A stretch of 64,000 nucleotides of DNA from Micractinium sp. NFX-FRZ (GCA_029339195.1 JAPTJF010000163.1:55884-119883), one strand, 5' to 3'. Counted from the first letter of the stretch, positions 1-12,324 are shown. Program-made: numbers and translations. Notes: generated by a model from the letters alone, not told the origin.

Positions 1-700
1 ACTGGCGGCGCTCATTGTGTTTTCCCGCTCCCTCTCCCGCCGCTCACTGAGTACTGTATGGACCCATCATGTGTAAATGATAGCTTACAGCTGGGCTCGT
101 AGCAGGGCTCAAGTGGAGTCTCCAACTAGAGATTGCAGGCGAGTGCTAGCGGGGTGGAAGCAGGAACGGCTGCTGCATCACGGGTGACAGTAGCAGCAGC
201 GGCAGTAGCAGTACCTGGGCGGAGTGCGGCGGCTCTGCTGACTCTGTAACCAACTGGGGTTGCAATTTCTTTCTGAGGTGATCCATGGTGCCTTCCTGCT
301 GTGACACCCACTGGTAAGTGCTTGCAGGTGGGGTGCAGGGTGATTGGTCCATGGCAACAACGGACAGCTGCCATGCACGGTTTGGTGGGTGCTGCGCTGC
401 ATGGCAGTGGCATGGTTTCGAACTGTCCCCATGTGATTGATTTACGAATTTGAAATGGGCGCCGATACCCAACCCGTGTATTAGAGTCCGTGACTGATCT
501 AGAAATGCCTTTACCTCGCCAGGGGTGCTGCAACTCTTGGTGGGTGCTGCATGTTTGGTGCGCACCGGCGGCGCCCGCATTGATCCAGTCAGCAATTTGA
601 CTCCGACGTGGGACTGCCGCCCGAACCGCGGAGCGCTACTTTTGCTTCTCCAAATCTGCCCTGAGCGGAGTCACGGTCAGCGGGGCGAACCCAGTCGTCA
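1..700. other. Left-edge region, no gene supported
   Basis: Open frames on both strands here are short, overlap one another and show no recognisable domain. The last 100-200 bases should hold the promoter and 5' UTR of the + strand gene that follows. The phrase GGTGGGTGCTGC occurs twice, near 383 and 539, in a Gly/Cys-rich context. An exon of a gene lying further left cannot be excluded. Confidence 0.4.
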
Positions 701-2949
701 ATGGCCGACTGGCGCCCTGCAGAGCTCCATAGGCAGCGCTCAGGGAGCATAGAGTCGCTTCGAGGATCCGCGCAGAGGACAGACACCAGTGGCGCAGGCA
801 GTGGGGCCGCAGCTGTCGGCCGGCGGGGGCGGGCGGCGGCGACAGAGGCAGAGCTCGCCGCCACTACAGGTGTGCGTCCTGGGTGGTTTGAGTAGTGTTG
901 TTTGCTTGGAACTACGGATCAGGGCCCATCTCACTGAACCAAAACCCATCTTAACTCACAGGCATTGGAGCCCCCGCCGCTGCGCCGCCCGCACCGCACC
1001 GACGTGAGCGCACGTCGCGGCCGCAGCAGCATGGCAAGGCGCCTGTGCAGCTTGCCGACGCTCTCGGCAGCCATGCGGCAGCCAGGGCGTCTATGCGGCA
1101 GCAGGCCCTGTCGCGGGCTGCCAACCTCCTGCGCCTGAAGCCTGTGAAGGCATCTGCACAGGCGGGGCCAGCGGTAGATGACCCTTCCCACGAGCCAAAG
1201 GCCAGGCAGCCAGCAGCAGCGCTGCAGTCTGTTGCCAGCCGGCCGGCGGCAGGTGCGGCAGCTGCTTCACGAGCAGCAGGAGCAGCAGGGGTGCGGCAGT
1301 ACACTGCAGGTGCATGCAGCATGCCGGGGCCAGCAGCACCATCGGTGCTGGCAGGAGGATCCCGCTCGCAGCCGGGGCAGCACGACCTTGCTTTCAGCAT
1401 GCTGAGCAGCGGCGGAGATGCAGGGCCAGCCGTGGGGGCAGATTCCACATATCCTTCAAGACCACGGCCGCCCGCCAGGGCAGCTACCACGGACCCAGCG
1501 CCTCAGCAACAGCAGCAGCAGAACCAGCAGCAGACGCACAGCCAGCAGCAGCCGGCACTTGCGCCCCCAGCGCGCGCACGGCCGCCGCCTGCACAGCGCC
1601 GGCAGTCACCACAGCAGGAACAGCAGCCACCTGTGGCTCAGCTGGGCAGCTTTGCAGACGCGCAAGCGTTTCTGCAAAAGCTGGCAGCAGGGGCCAATGG
1701 TGGCAATAGTGGCCCGCCACCCAACGGCTCTGCCCGGGTCCAGCGCAGCAGCCAGCCGGGTCGCAGCGCCGGTGGCGTCACGGCTGCCATCCTTCCGCTG
1801 TCTCAGCAGCTATTACACAGGTGTCTGCCTGGTCAGGAGCTCAGGCTGCCTGGCCAAGCGGCTGCGCTCCCTGGCAGTGCCCTTTGCCCTCCCGCCGATG
1901 TGCCCTGGTCACTGCAGCAGGGCAAGCCAGCAGCAGTGTCAACCGGCCCACAGCACAGCACCAGCGCTAGCAGCGGTGAGCTGTTGACGGACCTGCCGCA
2001 GCAGAGCCCCATCAGCCAAGCTCCTGAGGCTCCTTCCCCTGGTTTTGCTGGCTTCTGGCTTCCCGCCGGCGGCAGCTGCGACACAGGCAGCCGCCAGCAT
2101 CCAGCAACGGGTACCAGCGTGCCACGCAGTGTCAACCTGTTGCACACGCGTGCCAGGCCTGCCGGTACTGCTTCGCCCAAGTGGCAGCAGCTGCTGCAGG
2201 GCTCGGCGGCAGCAGCAGACGAGCTTGGGTTCCCAGGCAGCGCGCCAGACCAGCAGGTGTTCCCAGGCAGCGCAGCAGCTTTGGATGACGTCATGACTGG
2301 GGAGGACCCTGAAGTGGATGGCCTGTTCAGAGCAGCCAAGCGCCGGCGTGAGGGAGGCAGCGCTGCCGGCGCCAGCTGGGAACCAAGCGGTGCCAGCATG
2401 GGGCAGCGTGCCCTCCCCTGGGAGCAGCCACAGCAAGTGTACAAGCCAGCGGGGGACGATGCGGATGAGGAGTGGCAGGAACCGCACTACATGCAGCGGC
2501 ATCAACGGCACAACCAGCTACAGCAGCAGCAGCGACAGCAGCAGCAGCTGCCGTGGCAGCAAGCAGCTGGCGACAGCTGGAGGGGACCGCTGGAGCCCTG
2601 GCAGGGCCAGGGGCGCAGCCAAGGCCTGCGCAGGGACGCTGCATGGCAGCAGACGCTACAGCGGGATCACTTCCTTGCCAGCCTGCCTGACGCTGAGCCA
2701 GCCATGCCAGCGCAACTTTCCAGTCGGCAGCGCCACCAGCCTAGCCAGCCAAGCAGCTTTGGGGGGGAGCCTCTCGGGGTGGAGGCTGGGCTGCCCAGCC
2801 TGCTAGCGGGCTCGCCTCGCCATCAGGAGGTGCAGCAGCTGTGGGGCGAGCGGCAGCAGCAGCACCAAGGTGGAGCTCTTGCGTTTCAAGGGCTGGCCTC
2901 AGGGTCGGCATGTACAGACGACAGTGACGCGCCCACGTTCTGCTTCTAA
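701..2949 (+). CDS. Gln/Ala/Pro-rich disordered protein, unknown function (2 exons, 718 aa)
   Basis: The model joins 701-869 and 962-2949. The 92 bp intron begins GTGTGCG, ends CTCACAG, and is in phase 1; the junction restores a Gly codon and the frame then stays open for 662 codons. The start is MADWRPAEL. The protein is low-complexity throughout: poly-Gln runs (residues about 205-225 and 580-600), Ala-rich stretches, an internal FPGSAxxxxxFPGSA repeat, a basic AAKRRREGG patch that could be a nuclear localisation signal, and an acidic DDADEEW patch. It ends with an acidic TDDSDAPTFCF tail. No catalytic domain is visible. Composition suits a nuclear scaffold or transcription-associated protein, but that is only inference. 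It faces the next gene tail to tail. Confidence 0.68.
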
Positions 2950-3936
2950 CTGGCCTGTGTGGGGCTCAACCTGACTCCCTTGCTTCTCCTGCCCAGTCAC
3001 TACTCACTGGCAACAATGACCGCATCTGTGACTCCCTGATCTCAATCGTCGCCCTGCCTGCCACTGCCTGGCTTCCATGAGTGCCCTTACAGAAAGAGTA
3101 ACTAGCCCTTGTAGCTACATGCTGCCGCCGACTGCGCAGCGCTGGCAGCATATACACAAAGAGGGGGCTGCGGTGTTTCCCATTGAGCCCAAAAACTCGG
3201 GGGGTTACCCCTGAGATTAAATCGGTGGACGGAGCAGCGAGAGGGGGGGGTGCTCGCTGCTCAAGCGCTCCCAGTGCGCACCAGCTGTGGTGCATGCGTG
3301 GCAAAAAGTTGAGAGGCAGCAGGAAGGAAGACGGGAGCAGAAGGAGACGGGTGTGGGAGAAGTCAGGGGGGTGGTCGAGAGGCGGGGTTGCAAGCGGCGG
3401 TCAGCGCTGGCCTGCAGCGGTCAAAGAGGTGTGTGGGGTGCAGGAAGAGATGGGCACGCCGCAGCACTGCCAGCCCAGCATGGGTATGGACGGCGGAGCG
3501 GCGCACAGGCAGGGGGTGTGGCGAAAAAGGGGTGGGTGTGGTGCTGCGTTGTATGTATCAAAGAGAGGGAAGGTTCATGTGTGGGGTGCTGGCAGAGGCA
3601 CTGTCGCTGCCTGGGCAGCACAATGCGATTAGGGGTCGGGGGCGGGGGGAGCGGGTGTGGGGGTGCAGGTGCAAAGGGGGGTAGAGGGCACAGGGGGCGG
3701 TGAAGTGTACAGTTGTGGACGACGCTTGCAACATGGGGGGCATTGGTTGGTGGCAGGGGGTGCGGGTGCGGGGGTGTGGCGGCAAATGCGGTCTGTGAGG
3801 TGCGCTGCGCCAGCAGGCAGCGCAGCTTGAAGTGGGTATGTGGGGCCTGGTGAGCAGGTCGGGGCGTGGGCTGCGCTGCGCCGCGCACGCCCCGGCCTGG
3901 CGGCTCCCATGCCAGCCTCCTGCCTCAGCCTCGGCC
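2950..3936. other. Convergent 3' flanks, G-rich on + strand
   Basis: Two genes end tail to tail across this 1 kb. From about 3240 to 3830 the + strand is strongly G-rich, meaning the 3' UTR of the minus-strand gene would be pyrimidine-rich. Open frames here are repetitive Gly/Arg or Pro/His shadows and I call no gene. Confidence 0.45.
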
Positions 3937-6900
3937 TCAGCAGAAGAGCGGCACCGGGGCCCTGCCGCCGCTGCCGGTGCTGGCCAGGGCCACAGGAGAG
4001 GAGGCAGACGGCAGCGCAGTGCTGCTGCTGTGGCTGCTGTTGTAGGCGCCATTGCTGCCGTTGAAGCTGGCGGCAGAGAAGAGCTCGTCCTTGAGGGACA
4101 GCAGGCTGCACACAAGGGCGCAGGGGCGGCAACAAGGGGGGCGCAGGGGGGGCAACAAGGGGCAGCAGGCAGGGGCGGTTGACGAGGTGGGGAGGCAGCG
4201 ATGAGAGGCGGTGATGGAGCAGCGGGCAGCGGGTTCACAGCCAGCAAACAGAAGCGAGGCTGATCGTCAAAACACACAGCGAGTGCAGGCAGGGTGCACA
4301 AGCCACGAGGGCTGGCAGGCTGGCATGCGCAGCTCCTCACCTGGGGCGAGCAGAGCCGCCAGGCATGATGCCATTCAGGAAGGAGCCTCCGCTGCCCATG
4401 GTGCCCCAGCCGCCCCCGCCAAACAGGTGGCGCTTGGTAGGGGAGGCCAGCAGCGCAGCCTGGGCGCCCAGCGCGCCGCCGGCGGCCACCGCAGCGTGCG
4501 AGGCGCCTGCTGCGCCGCCCAGCGCCCCCAGAATGGGGGCAAACATGCGGGTGGCAGTGAGCAGGCCGCCCAGGCTGGCGCCGCCGTTGCCGGAGTGCAC
4601 TGGGCTGCTGAAGCTGCGGCGGTAGGCGGCGCCGCTCTGGTGGGCGCCGACGCCGCCGTTGCGGCCGCCATAGTGGGCGGCAGCAGCAGCAGCGGTGTGC
4701 TGCAGGCTCGCAGCCGCAGAGTGGCTGCGCGCGACAGCAGCTGGGTGTAGCGCCAGCACATCTGCCTCATAACCCTCGTGTGCCGCCGCCGCTGCCGCCG
4801 CCGCCGCCTCCTGCTGGTGGTGGCGGTGCTGCGCATGCAGGTGGTGGTATGCAGCCGCTGCCTCTGCCTTGCTGACCCGCCCAGCCGCGACACCCAGCAT
4901 GCGGCGACGCCCGTTGCCGCTGCCGCTGCCGTTGACGGCATGCGCCGCGCTGCGGTGCTGGTGCACAGCAGCGTGCTGCTGGTGCCTGGGGTGGCTGTGC
5001 ACGTGGCCGTGGCTGTGCCCTGGCCCCGCGCTGTGCTCACGCTCCCGGCTGTGCTGGTGCTGGTGCTGCGGCTGCTGGTGCTGGTGGCTGCTGGGGTGCT
5101 CCCGTGCAGAGGTGGGCGGCACATAGTCCTCGTCTCCCTCCTCCCTGTCCTGTGCATGCTGCAGGATCGACTTGCGGCGAGGAGCCCCCGCGCCTGCCGA
5201 CGGCCCGGCCGCTGTGGCGCGCGGTGAGACCGGCGGCAGCTGCTCAAAGAAGGCTGCCAGGTAGGCTGGCGAGTCTGTGGCCATTGCGGTCACCGGCTCC
5301 GCTGCAGGACGGGCCACATCTGCAGGGGCCACAGAAGGCAGGGCAGGCAGGGCAGGGGGTGGGTGAGGGTGCCGCGCAGGTGGCGACGGCGCTGGAAGGT
5401 TGCACGCAGGCAAGCAGGCAGGCAAGCAGGCAAGCAGGCAGCCGCGCTAGCTGCAGGCAGGCGCAATGCAGCGCCGACGGTTCACCCAACCCGCTGTAGC
5501 CCACCTGTGGGTGCCGCCTGAGCCACCATGGGCTTCCGCCGCCGCCGTGCCGGCACGGGCGGCCCAGCAACAGCGGCCGGGGCTGCCGCTGCGCCGTCGG
5601 CGGGCTGGGCAAAGGCTGCCAGGGCCTCCACAGAAGTGGCCACAAACGCGGCAGCGGCGGGCGGCACCGGCACCACCAGCTGCGCATTGGCTGTCGCCAC
5701 CTCATCCTCAAAAGCATAGTCTGCCTGGCTGAACAGGGCCGCCTTCTTGGCTGCCCGGCGCGGGCGCTGGCGCACCGCATCCTCTGCAGAGTCGCTGGCG
5801 TTGCCGCTGCTGTCACCATCCCCCTCCTCCTCCTCGGTGTCTGTGGTGGCCTCAGAGGCCGCAGCTGCGCGGCGGCGGCGGCGGCGTGGGCCGCCCCGCG
5901 CCGGCTTGGCATGCTCCTGCGCCGCCGCTGGCGCCAGAGCTGGCATGGGCATGGCGGCGCTGCCTGCATCAGCCTCCTCAGAGCTGCCGCGCAGGCGTGC
6001 CGCGCCGGCTCCGGCACGCGGGCTCACAGGCAGCGGCTCAAATGCAGCCGCTGCCGCGCTGCGATTGTTGCCATGCGGCGACAGCGGCGGCGCGTCCAGC
6101 ACAGAAGCGGCTGCCGCCAGGGAGGCCGCCGCGCGCTTGGCGGCGACGCGAGGGCTGCTTGGCTGCTCTGCATCACGCGGGCTGCCTGCCACTGCTGCGG
6201 CGGCGGCGCGCGGGCTCAGCGGCTGGAGGCCGCCGGGCGTGGTGGACAGCCGGGTGGGAAGCTTTGTAAGCGGGGTCTCTGGCGTGGGCGTGTAGTCTGC
6301 TGGCAGCTGCAGCGCCGTCGCAGGCTGACCCTGCTGTTGCTGCTTCCAGCTGCCACCGCTGCCGGCCATGCCAACCTCTGGTGTGGTGGCAACTGCGGTT
6401 GGCGCTGACGGCCCCTCCTCCGCTGCAGAGGCACCGGCCGTTGACGCTGGGGACGACTCCAGCTGCGGCTGCTGCGGCTGTGCCTGCGCCTGCTGCAGCT
6501 GCTGCGGCGGCGGCTTGGGCTGCGGCTGCGGCTCCGCCTGCTGCTGCTGCTGCTGCTGCTCGTCCTTCTCATCCCCCGATGCCTCTTGGTCATGCGCTGC
6601 AGCAGTGTGAGCGAGCAGACAGCATTGGCATCAGCAGGCGCTCAAGTGCACAGCCTCAGCATTGGCGGAACAGCAGAGGCTTCAGATTTAGCGTCAGCTG
6701 GGGTGACAGCTGAAGTGCGGACGATGCACATGCGAGGGCCAGCCAGGGCTGCTGCAAGACACAGCGACCTTGCCTCCCAAGCTCAAGACCCTGACCCTCA
6801 TCGTGGTACACCCTCGCCCTGAGCACGCTCTGCAACCACGCCCACCTTGCTCCGCCTCTGCTGCACGCAGCGCCTCGCGCACAATTGGGTCCAGCCGCTT

Positions 6901-9138
6901 GCGCCCGGTGCCCCGGTTGCGAGCCTTCTTCTGAGGCGGCGGCGCCACGTCAGCGCTGCTGCCCTCAGCGGCTGCACCTGCCACTGCCTGAGAAGGCTCA
7001 TCCTTTGGCGCTGCCACCAGCTCGGCTTCTGCGGCCCGCCGCTTGCGGCCAGCGACCTCACGCGGTGCACTGCCACTCGCCAGCTGCCGCTGCTGCTCCT
7101 GCTGCTGCCTCTGCTGGGGCTCTGCCTGGGCAGCGGGGCTGGCCTGTGCCTCCTCCATCTCAACATCCTCCTGCTGCGCCCCCTGCTGCTCACGCTCCTC
7201 CTCCTCACTCTCCTCCTCGCTGTCGGAGCTGTTGCCGTCGTGGCTGGCAGAGGCAGACGCGGAAGCAGAAGCAGGGGCGCTGCCAGCGCGCTGCTTGCTG
7301 CTGCCAGCACCCTTCTTGGGCCCGCCCTTCTTGCCGCTGCCCTCACCCTTGCCCTTGGGGGCCCAGGCGCCATCCCCCAGGTACTTCCAGTCCTGCAGTG
7401 GACGCCAAGCGGACACAGAAGGTTGGGGGACGTAAGCCTGAGTGCCGGGCTGAGTAGAAGGGGTGGAGAAGGGGTAGAGGCAGGCGCGGAAAGTCCCCCG
7501 CTGAAGAAAGCCAAGCGGTCCACGAAACACACCGCCAGGCAGGCAGGCAGGTCCAATTTTCTTGCACGCGACTTGCACACAACACCACGCGGGCTCCCGC
7601 AGTGCAACAAGCCCTGCACCTCTAGAGGGTGCCCGCACGAGAGCTTTCCCTGCCCTGCAGCCAGATGACCGCGCTCACCTTGCCCTTGTAGGAGCCGCGC
7701 CAGATGCGGTCAGAGTCGCGGGCAATCCAGTTGTTCGGGATCATCTCCTCCATACCAGAGAACTCTGCACACGACGGATAGTCAAGGCAGCGCTCACGGG
7801 TCAACAAGAGGTCCAAGGATACGCCATACGGCGGAGGGGGTGCAGGGTGTACGGCGGCAGGCGGCAGCAGCACGGCGCGAGCAGTGCGGCACGCATGGCC
7901 AACTGCACACGGCGCCCACTGCGCTCTGTTCGGCCGCAGACTGGCTATGCTGCAGGTGCTCCAGCTGCTCAACAACCCAACCCTGCCTGCCCCGACCGCC
8001 CGACCCACTCACCCATGTACACGCGCTCCCCCTCATCCTTGAGCACACGGCAGCGGTACCACTTGTTGGAGTGCCGCACCATCGGCAGGCGTGGAATCTT
8101 CATCTTCACAGTCTTGCCGCCCTTGCCGGCTGCCCCTTTGCTGCCACCAGCGGCCGCCTGCGCCTTGCCCGCCAGCGCCTTGCCGCCGGCAGCTGCCGCC
8201 TGCGCCTTGCCGCCGCCAGCGGCCCCCTGAGCCTTGCCGACAGCAGCGGCCGCCTGCGCCTTGCCGCCGCCGGCGCCAGCCTGCGCCGCCGACTTGTTGC
8301 TGCCAGCTGCTGCCTGCACCTGTGCCTTGTGCTGCTTCTTGGCGGCCTCCTTGCCAGGCTTGTTGGGCTTTGTGGGCGCAGGGGCGGGCGCCGGTGCAGG
8401 TGCCGTGGCTGCCTGCTGCTCGGCAGGTGCAACAGCGGCATCAGGCTGATCTGCCTGCTGCTTGATCACCGCGGCGACTGCAGCTGCCGCAACGGCCTGA
8501 GCAGCTGTGGACTCATCCAGCGGCGGTGTGGCCGCTCCGCCGCCGTTGGTCTCCTGTGCTGCTGCCGCTGGCACCGCCTCTGCCTGCGCTGTCGCTGCTG
8601 CCTTGCCGGCCTTGCTGCCACGCTGCTGCTTGCCGCCCCGCTTGGGTACAGGCACTTCAGCTGCTTCCTCCCCCACCTCTGCCTCCTGCTGATCCTGCGC
8701 CCGCTGCTCGCCGCCAGCGCTGCCCGCGGCCGCATCTGCTTCGGCCTCTGCAAACTCCGCCGTTGCAACACCCTTCGTGGGCTGCGGCGCAACCGCCGGG
8801 TTGTCGCTGCTGCTGGGCTTGCTGCTGCCTGCCGCAGCCTCGGCCGACTCCTTGGTGGCTGGCGCGTCTGACGGCTGCTTGCGCGAGCGGGTGCGCAGCA
8901 CCGGGGAGCGCGCGTTGAGCTCCTGGTGCAGCCGCCACGCCATCTCCTCATCCGACAATACAACCCCGCCAGCAGCCGCTGCCGGCTGCACCTCGCCCGC
9001 CGTGCCAGCATCCTCCACCTTGGGTGCTGGCGCTGGAGCAGCCGCCTCTTCCAGGGCCTTGCCGCCAGCACCCGCCTTGCCGGCCTTGGCAACGGGTGCT
9101 GCGCTACGGCCCTTGGCCATGGCAGCTGGCCCCGTCAT
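3937..9138 (-). CDS. Large chromatin-type protein with Tudor-like module (6 exons, 1332 aa)
   Basis: In transcript order the exons are 9138-8013, 7764-7679, 7392-6846, 6596-5505, 5319-4341 and 4105-3937. All introns are GT-AG and all phases match. Residues about 340-425, spread over exons 1-3, form the only folded-looking part: KWYRCRVLKDEGERVYMEF, then PNNWIARDSDRIWRGSYKGK, then DWKYLGDGAWAPK. The WYxCxV...F.G...WI..DS.RIW spacing resembles Tudor/MBT/chromo-barrel readers of methylated histones. Upstream are a short SDEEMAWRLHQELN motif and Lys/Ala repeats like histone H1 tails (AKAQAAAAVG type). Downstream are acidic Ser/Glu stretches, KKAR/KRRAAE nuclear signals, a CAG-type poly-Gln (residues about 600-606) and a His-rich region (about 1010-1060). 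A chromatin or nuclear role is inferred. MAKGRS, six codons in, is an alternative start. Confidence 0.72.
6538..6560 (-). repeat. CAG/CTG microsatellite encoding poly-Gln
   Basis: An uninterrupted CTG run on the + strand reads as seven Gln on the coding strand, inside exon 4 of the Tudor-like protein gene, and leads into a QPQPKPPPQQ region. It is a likely length-variable site. Confidence 0.8.
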
Positions 9139-10446
9139 GGCTGACCTTCACCTGCAACCAGGCCGCAGCAGCAGAAGAAACCAGGCAACAGCAGTGGTGG
9201 TGAGGACGACTGGCAGCGGCGGCAGCAGCTGGCGGCGAGCGCAGCAACGGCAGCGGAGGTGGGGTTTGGAGCGCGGGCGTGCTCGCCGCCCCTTCCAGCC
9301 CATGTGCTGGACAGCAGCGTTTCAAAGGCGTGGGGGTCTGAGCAAACCAGGGGCCGGCAGACCACTGGCACGGACTGGCCTCAGACACGGACCGCGCTCC
9401 TCCCGCCAGCTGCCCCGCCACGGACAGCAACAAGCAAGGCCGCCGAGGCTGACCCAGTGGTGAGCAGCGCCCAGGAAGAGCAGCGAAGGGGCGTCGACCG
9501 CTGGCCTGGGTTTGGCCACTCTTCCGCAGCCATGTACGCTTTGCAGGCGCTTCACTGGGCAAGTAGAGGCTACAGCCGCGGCGGAAAACGAAGGCGCGCA
9601 CCTGCTCAGTGGGCCGCGCCTCTGGGCTCCACGCCGCCTCTCCCTGCTGCCTCCCGCGCAGCTTGCTGTATAAAGAGAGCAGGCCACAGCCCACAGCTGC
9701 CCCTACGCGGGCCTCCACGCTACCGCTGGCAAGCACAAGCCCCTCAGCAGGCCATACTCCCGCGATCGAGCTTTGTCTCCCGTGGGTGTTGTCAAGGAGG
9801 GTCGGAAGGTGGCAAGCAAACCAGGGCTGAGCACCTGAAGGAGCATCAGGCGAGAGAAGAAGGCTGCTGGCACCAGCAGAGGACGCCCCAAATGCGCGTT
9901 GCCTTGCCAACCCAGGGCCGTCTGCAGCACGGCATGCGTCTTTTCAGGCCCTCAGAGCGGTTGTGGGCGTGGGGGCCTGGAGAGAGGAGGTCGCCGGCAG
10001 CCTGGTGCCGCCGCCGCCCTGCCGCCGCGCTGGCCCTCTGGCCCGTGGCAGCTTTGGGAGCATTACAGCCACGGGGTACGCAAGCAGTTCGTTCAGAGGG
10101 TTGGGTTTCAGGTGCAGAGAGCTGAAGGAAGAGAACAGAAAGGTACAAGGGAGCAAGGGGAGGGCTGCTTTAGATGCAACGAGGAGCAGCCGGCACGCGG
10201 TTAGCGGCCACGCTTGCTTGCAGAGGTACAACGCGCGCGAGCCAAGGAAGGAGGGTACAGAGGCTCATAATACACAGGTAGAAAAACATGATAATACAAC
10301 GACAAAATCGCAGGGAGGGAGGCACATGAGCACCAGAGGGCACGGTTGCGCTGCATGCGGCGGGAAACTCGGTACGGCTTGGAGCGATGGAGGGCGCAAT
10401 GCTGCATGGACGACCTCACCTTGGGCAGCCCCCAGGCCAGCCGCGG
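9139..10446. other. Upstream region of Tudor-like gene and 3' flank of ankyrin gene
   Basis: This 1.3 kb separates two minus-strand genes. Overlapping open frames of 268-288 codons exist on both strands, but their compositions are typical of random GC-rich frames and neither shows a domain or plausible splice partners. The right part should carry the 3' UTR of the ankyrin gene and the left part the promoter and 5' UTR of the Tudor-like gene. Confidence 0.4.
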
Positions 10447-10869
10447 CTAGATCCAAGCTGAGATGGGGTAGGCGGCGTGCGCCAGCACACAGTACAAAGT
10501 GTCCTGGCTCAGCGGCAGGCCACCGCCGCTGCTGCCGCCGCCGCTGCCAGCTTCCTCCCCGCCGCCAACCGCTGCTGTTGCCGCACTGCTGCTGCTGCCG
10601 CTGCTGCTGCCAGCTTCTTCTCTGCTGCCAGATGTCGCTGCTGCCGTGCTGCGGCTGGCGGCAGCAATGCCGCCGCTGCCGTGCGGGGCGCTGTGTGTGG
10701 CCAGCAGCAGCAGCCGGGCCACCTCTTGGAAGCGCGCCGGCCACATGCTGTGGTTCACACCCGGCTGCCAGCCTGGCTGCGTCAAAGCTAGCCTGCATGT
10801 CATGCAACGAGATGAATGAAAGCGCTGTCAGCAGTGCGCACACATTTCAGCACGCCTGCTTCCCGCGCA

Positions 10870-10905
<36 letters not shown>

Positions 10906-11685
10906 GGGTTAGCCCGAGTGCTGTGGAGCAGCCGGCTCCCTGGCTTGGCCGCACGCTGTGCAGGGCAAGCACAGATATGTGGCCGGCACTGCCCCGGCGT
11001 GGACACGCCCACCTGCCCCAACACCTCCCCCCGCAGCTGCCCACCTGACAGCGTTGGTGCGGCACACGCTTTCCACCGACTCTGTCGGGCTGTCTTTGGG
11101 TATGAGGCTGCCGCAGCGGGAGCCCTGCACAAGCTTGGTCCAGGAGCGCCCGTCCGCCTGCAGGCGACCATTCTAACCGCGGGCAGGACAGGTGATCGAC
11201 TTGTTAGCAGGGCGTTTTGCTTTGTCATTGCGTCACTGTGCTGCATGGCAGCAATGGCCGCAGGAGGCAGCGACAAGGGCAGGGCAGACGAGCCGCTAAG
11301 TAGTTATAGTTTAAGTACCCTCACAGAGTGTCTCAGGTGTTTTGCTTCGTCATTGCGGCGCTGCAGTGGCAGCAACTGGCAGCAGGCGAGGCGGCGGCGG
11401 CGGCAGGCAATGAGGGCAGACATGCCAGAATGAAGCCGCTCAGTAGTTATAGTTTAAGTACCCTCACAGAGTGTCTCAGGGTTGTTTGCTTCGTCATTGC
11501 GGGGCCGCAGTGGCAGCAATGGCGGCAGCAGCGCGGCGGCGACAGCAACAAACTCGGCAGCAACACTGCGCGAGCACGGCAGGCGGCGGCAGCTGCCCTG
11601 CACCCACCGGCAGGATGGGACAGCCACGGCAGCAAGCAACCAGCACCCAAGACGCAACAGCACAACAGGTAGCAGGGAGGCCGGC

Positions 11686-11723
<38 letters not shown>

Positions 11724-12324
11724 GAAGTGGCAGCAAGCAAGACCCGGCAGGCAGCCGCCGCACCTTGGTATCAGCACCATTGGCCACCAGCAGCTCCACC
11801 ATCCTCACGTGGCCACCCTTGCAGGCCTGCGGGCCACCAAGCGGGGGCGCAGCATGTTTGAGTGGGACTGAGGCAGAGGTAAATTCAGCCCTGAAGTTGG
11901 AGTGCGCATGCCTGCTCCGCTTGCCAGGCCCGCCCCTTCTTGGCGCGCCGCTGCTCCGAGCGGTGGCCGGGCGGCAACGCTTGCTGCGCCGCCCTCATTC
12001 TCGTGGCCCTCCCCCACAAGCACTCACAAAGCTTACCCAATGCAGCGGCGTCCGCCGCATGCCTCCGTAATCCAGGGCATTCACATCTGCCCCGCGCGCC
12101 AGCAGCCGCTCCGCCAGCCGGCAGTGGCCGTGCTTGGAGCAGTGGTGCAGCAGCGTGGACTGATACGTGCTGCGGCAGTCCACACTCGCATAGCCCTCAG
12201 TGCCCAGCAGCGCCTCCACAGCGGCCGTGTCACCCTGTTCTGCAGCCGCCAGGATAGCTGAGCTCAGCACGGTGCGGCGGGAGGCAAGGCCCGCTGCAGG
12301 GGCAGCCGGCGCCACGGCCGCCAT
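10447..12324 (-). CDS. Ankyrin-repeat protein (4 exons, 269 aa)
   Basis: Exons in transcript order are 12324-12037, 11826-11764, 11157-11045 and 10792-10447, with intron phases 0, 0 and 2. Residues about 20-118 hold three ankyrin repeats. The third is split by intron 1 and is rebuilt exactly: TPLHW joins ACKGGHVRMVELLVANGADT, which confirms that junction. The C-terminal half has a conserved-looking VNHSMWPARFQEVARLLLL helix, a Ser/Gly/Ala-rich spacer, and an LPLSQDTLYCVLAHAAYPIS end. Ankyrin repeats bind protein partners; the partner is unknown. The intronless ankyrin gene at 55155 has a similar size and layout but different sequence. It is divergent from the nucleotidase-like gene across 359 bp. 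Confidence 0.82.
10870..10904 (+). repeat. CAG-type microsatellite in ankyrin gene intron 3
   Basis: A GCA/CAG tract with one CAA interruption lies in the last intron of the ankyrin gene. It is non-coding in the spliced model although several frames read through it. Confidence 0.7.
11209..11545. repeat. Tandem repeat of about 131-141 bp, 2.5 copies, in an intron
   Basis: Three successive copies start near 11209, 11340 and 11481. Shared text includes TTTGCTTCGTCATTGCG at the head and, in the first two copies, AGTAGTTATAGTTTAAGTAC followed by CCTCACAGAGTGTCTCAGG at the end. It lies wholly inside intron 2 of the ankyrin gene. The AT-rich AGTTATAGTTTAAGTA segment contrasts with the GC-rich surroundings. 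Confidence 0.85.
11687..11722 (+). repeat. (CAG)12 microsatellite in intron 2 of ankyrin gene
   Basis: A clean CAG run of about twelve units lies just downstream of the exon 2 donor on the transcribed minus strand, where it reads CTG. Confidence 0.85.

Noticed and set aside
1031..1130. ATG at 1031 as start of the first gene
   Set aside because: Its frame closes after about 33 codons, whereas the spliced start at 701 keeps the long frame.
3558..4340. 260-codon minus frame rich in Pro/His
   Set aside because: Overlaps the last exon of the Tudor-like gene in another frame and a G-rich intergenic stretch.
5401..5452. GCAGGCAA repeat as a regulatory array
   Set aside because: Short degenerate repeat inside an intron; simple-sequence expansion is the plainer reading.
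9259..10125. 288-codon + strand open frame
   Set aside because: No domain, random GC-rich composition, and an equally long frame opposes it; it lies between two well-supported minus-strand genes.
11687..11722. CAG repeats considered as CRISPR-like or coding poly-Gln
   Set aside because: Simple trinucleotide run without spacers, inside an intron of the spliced model.
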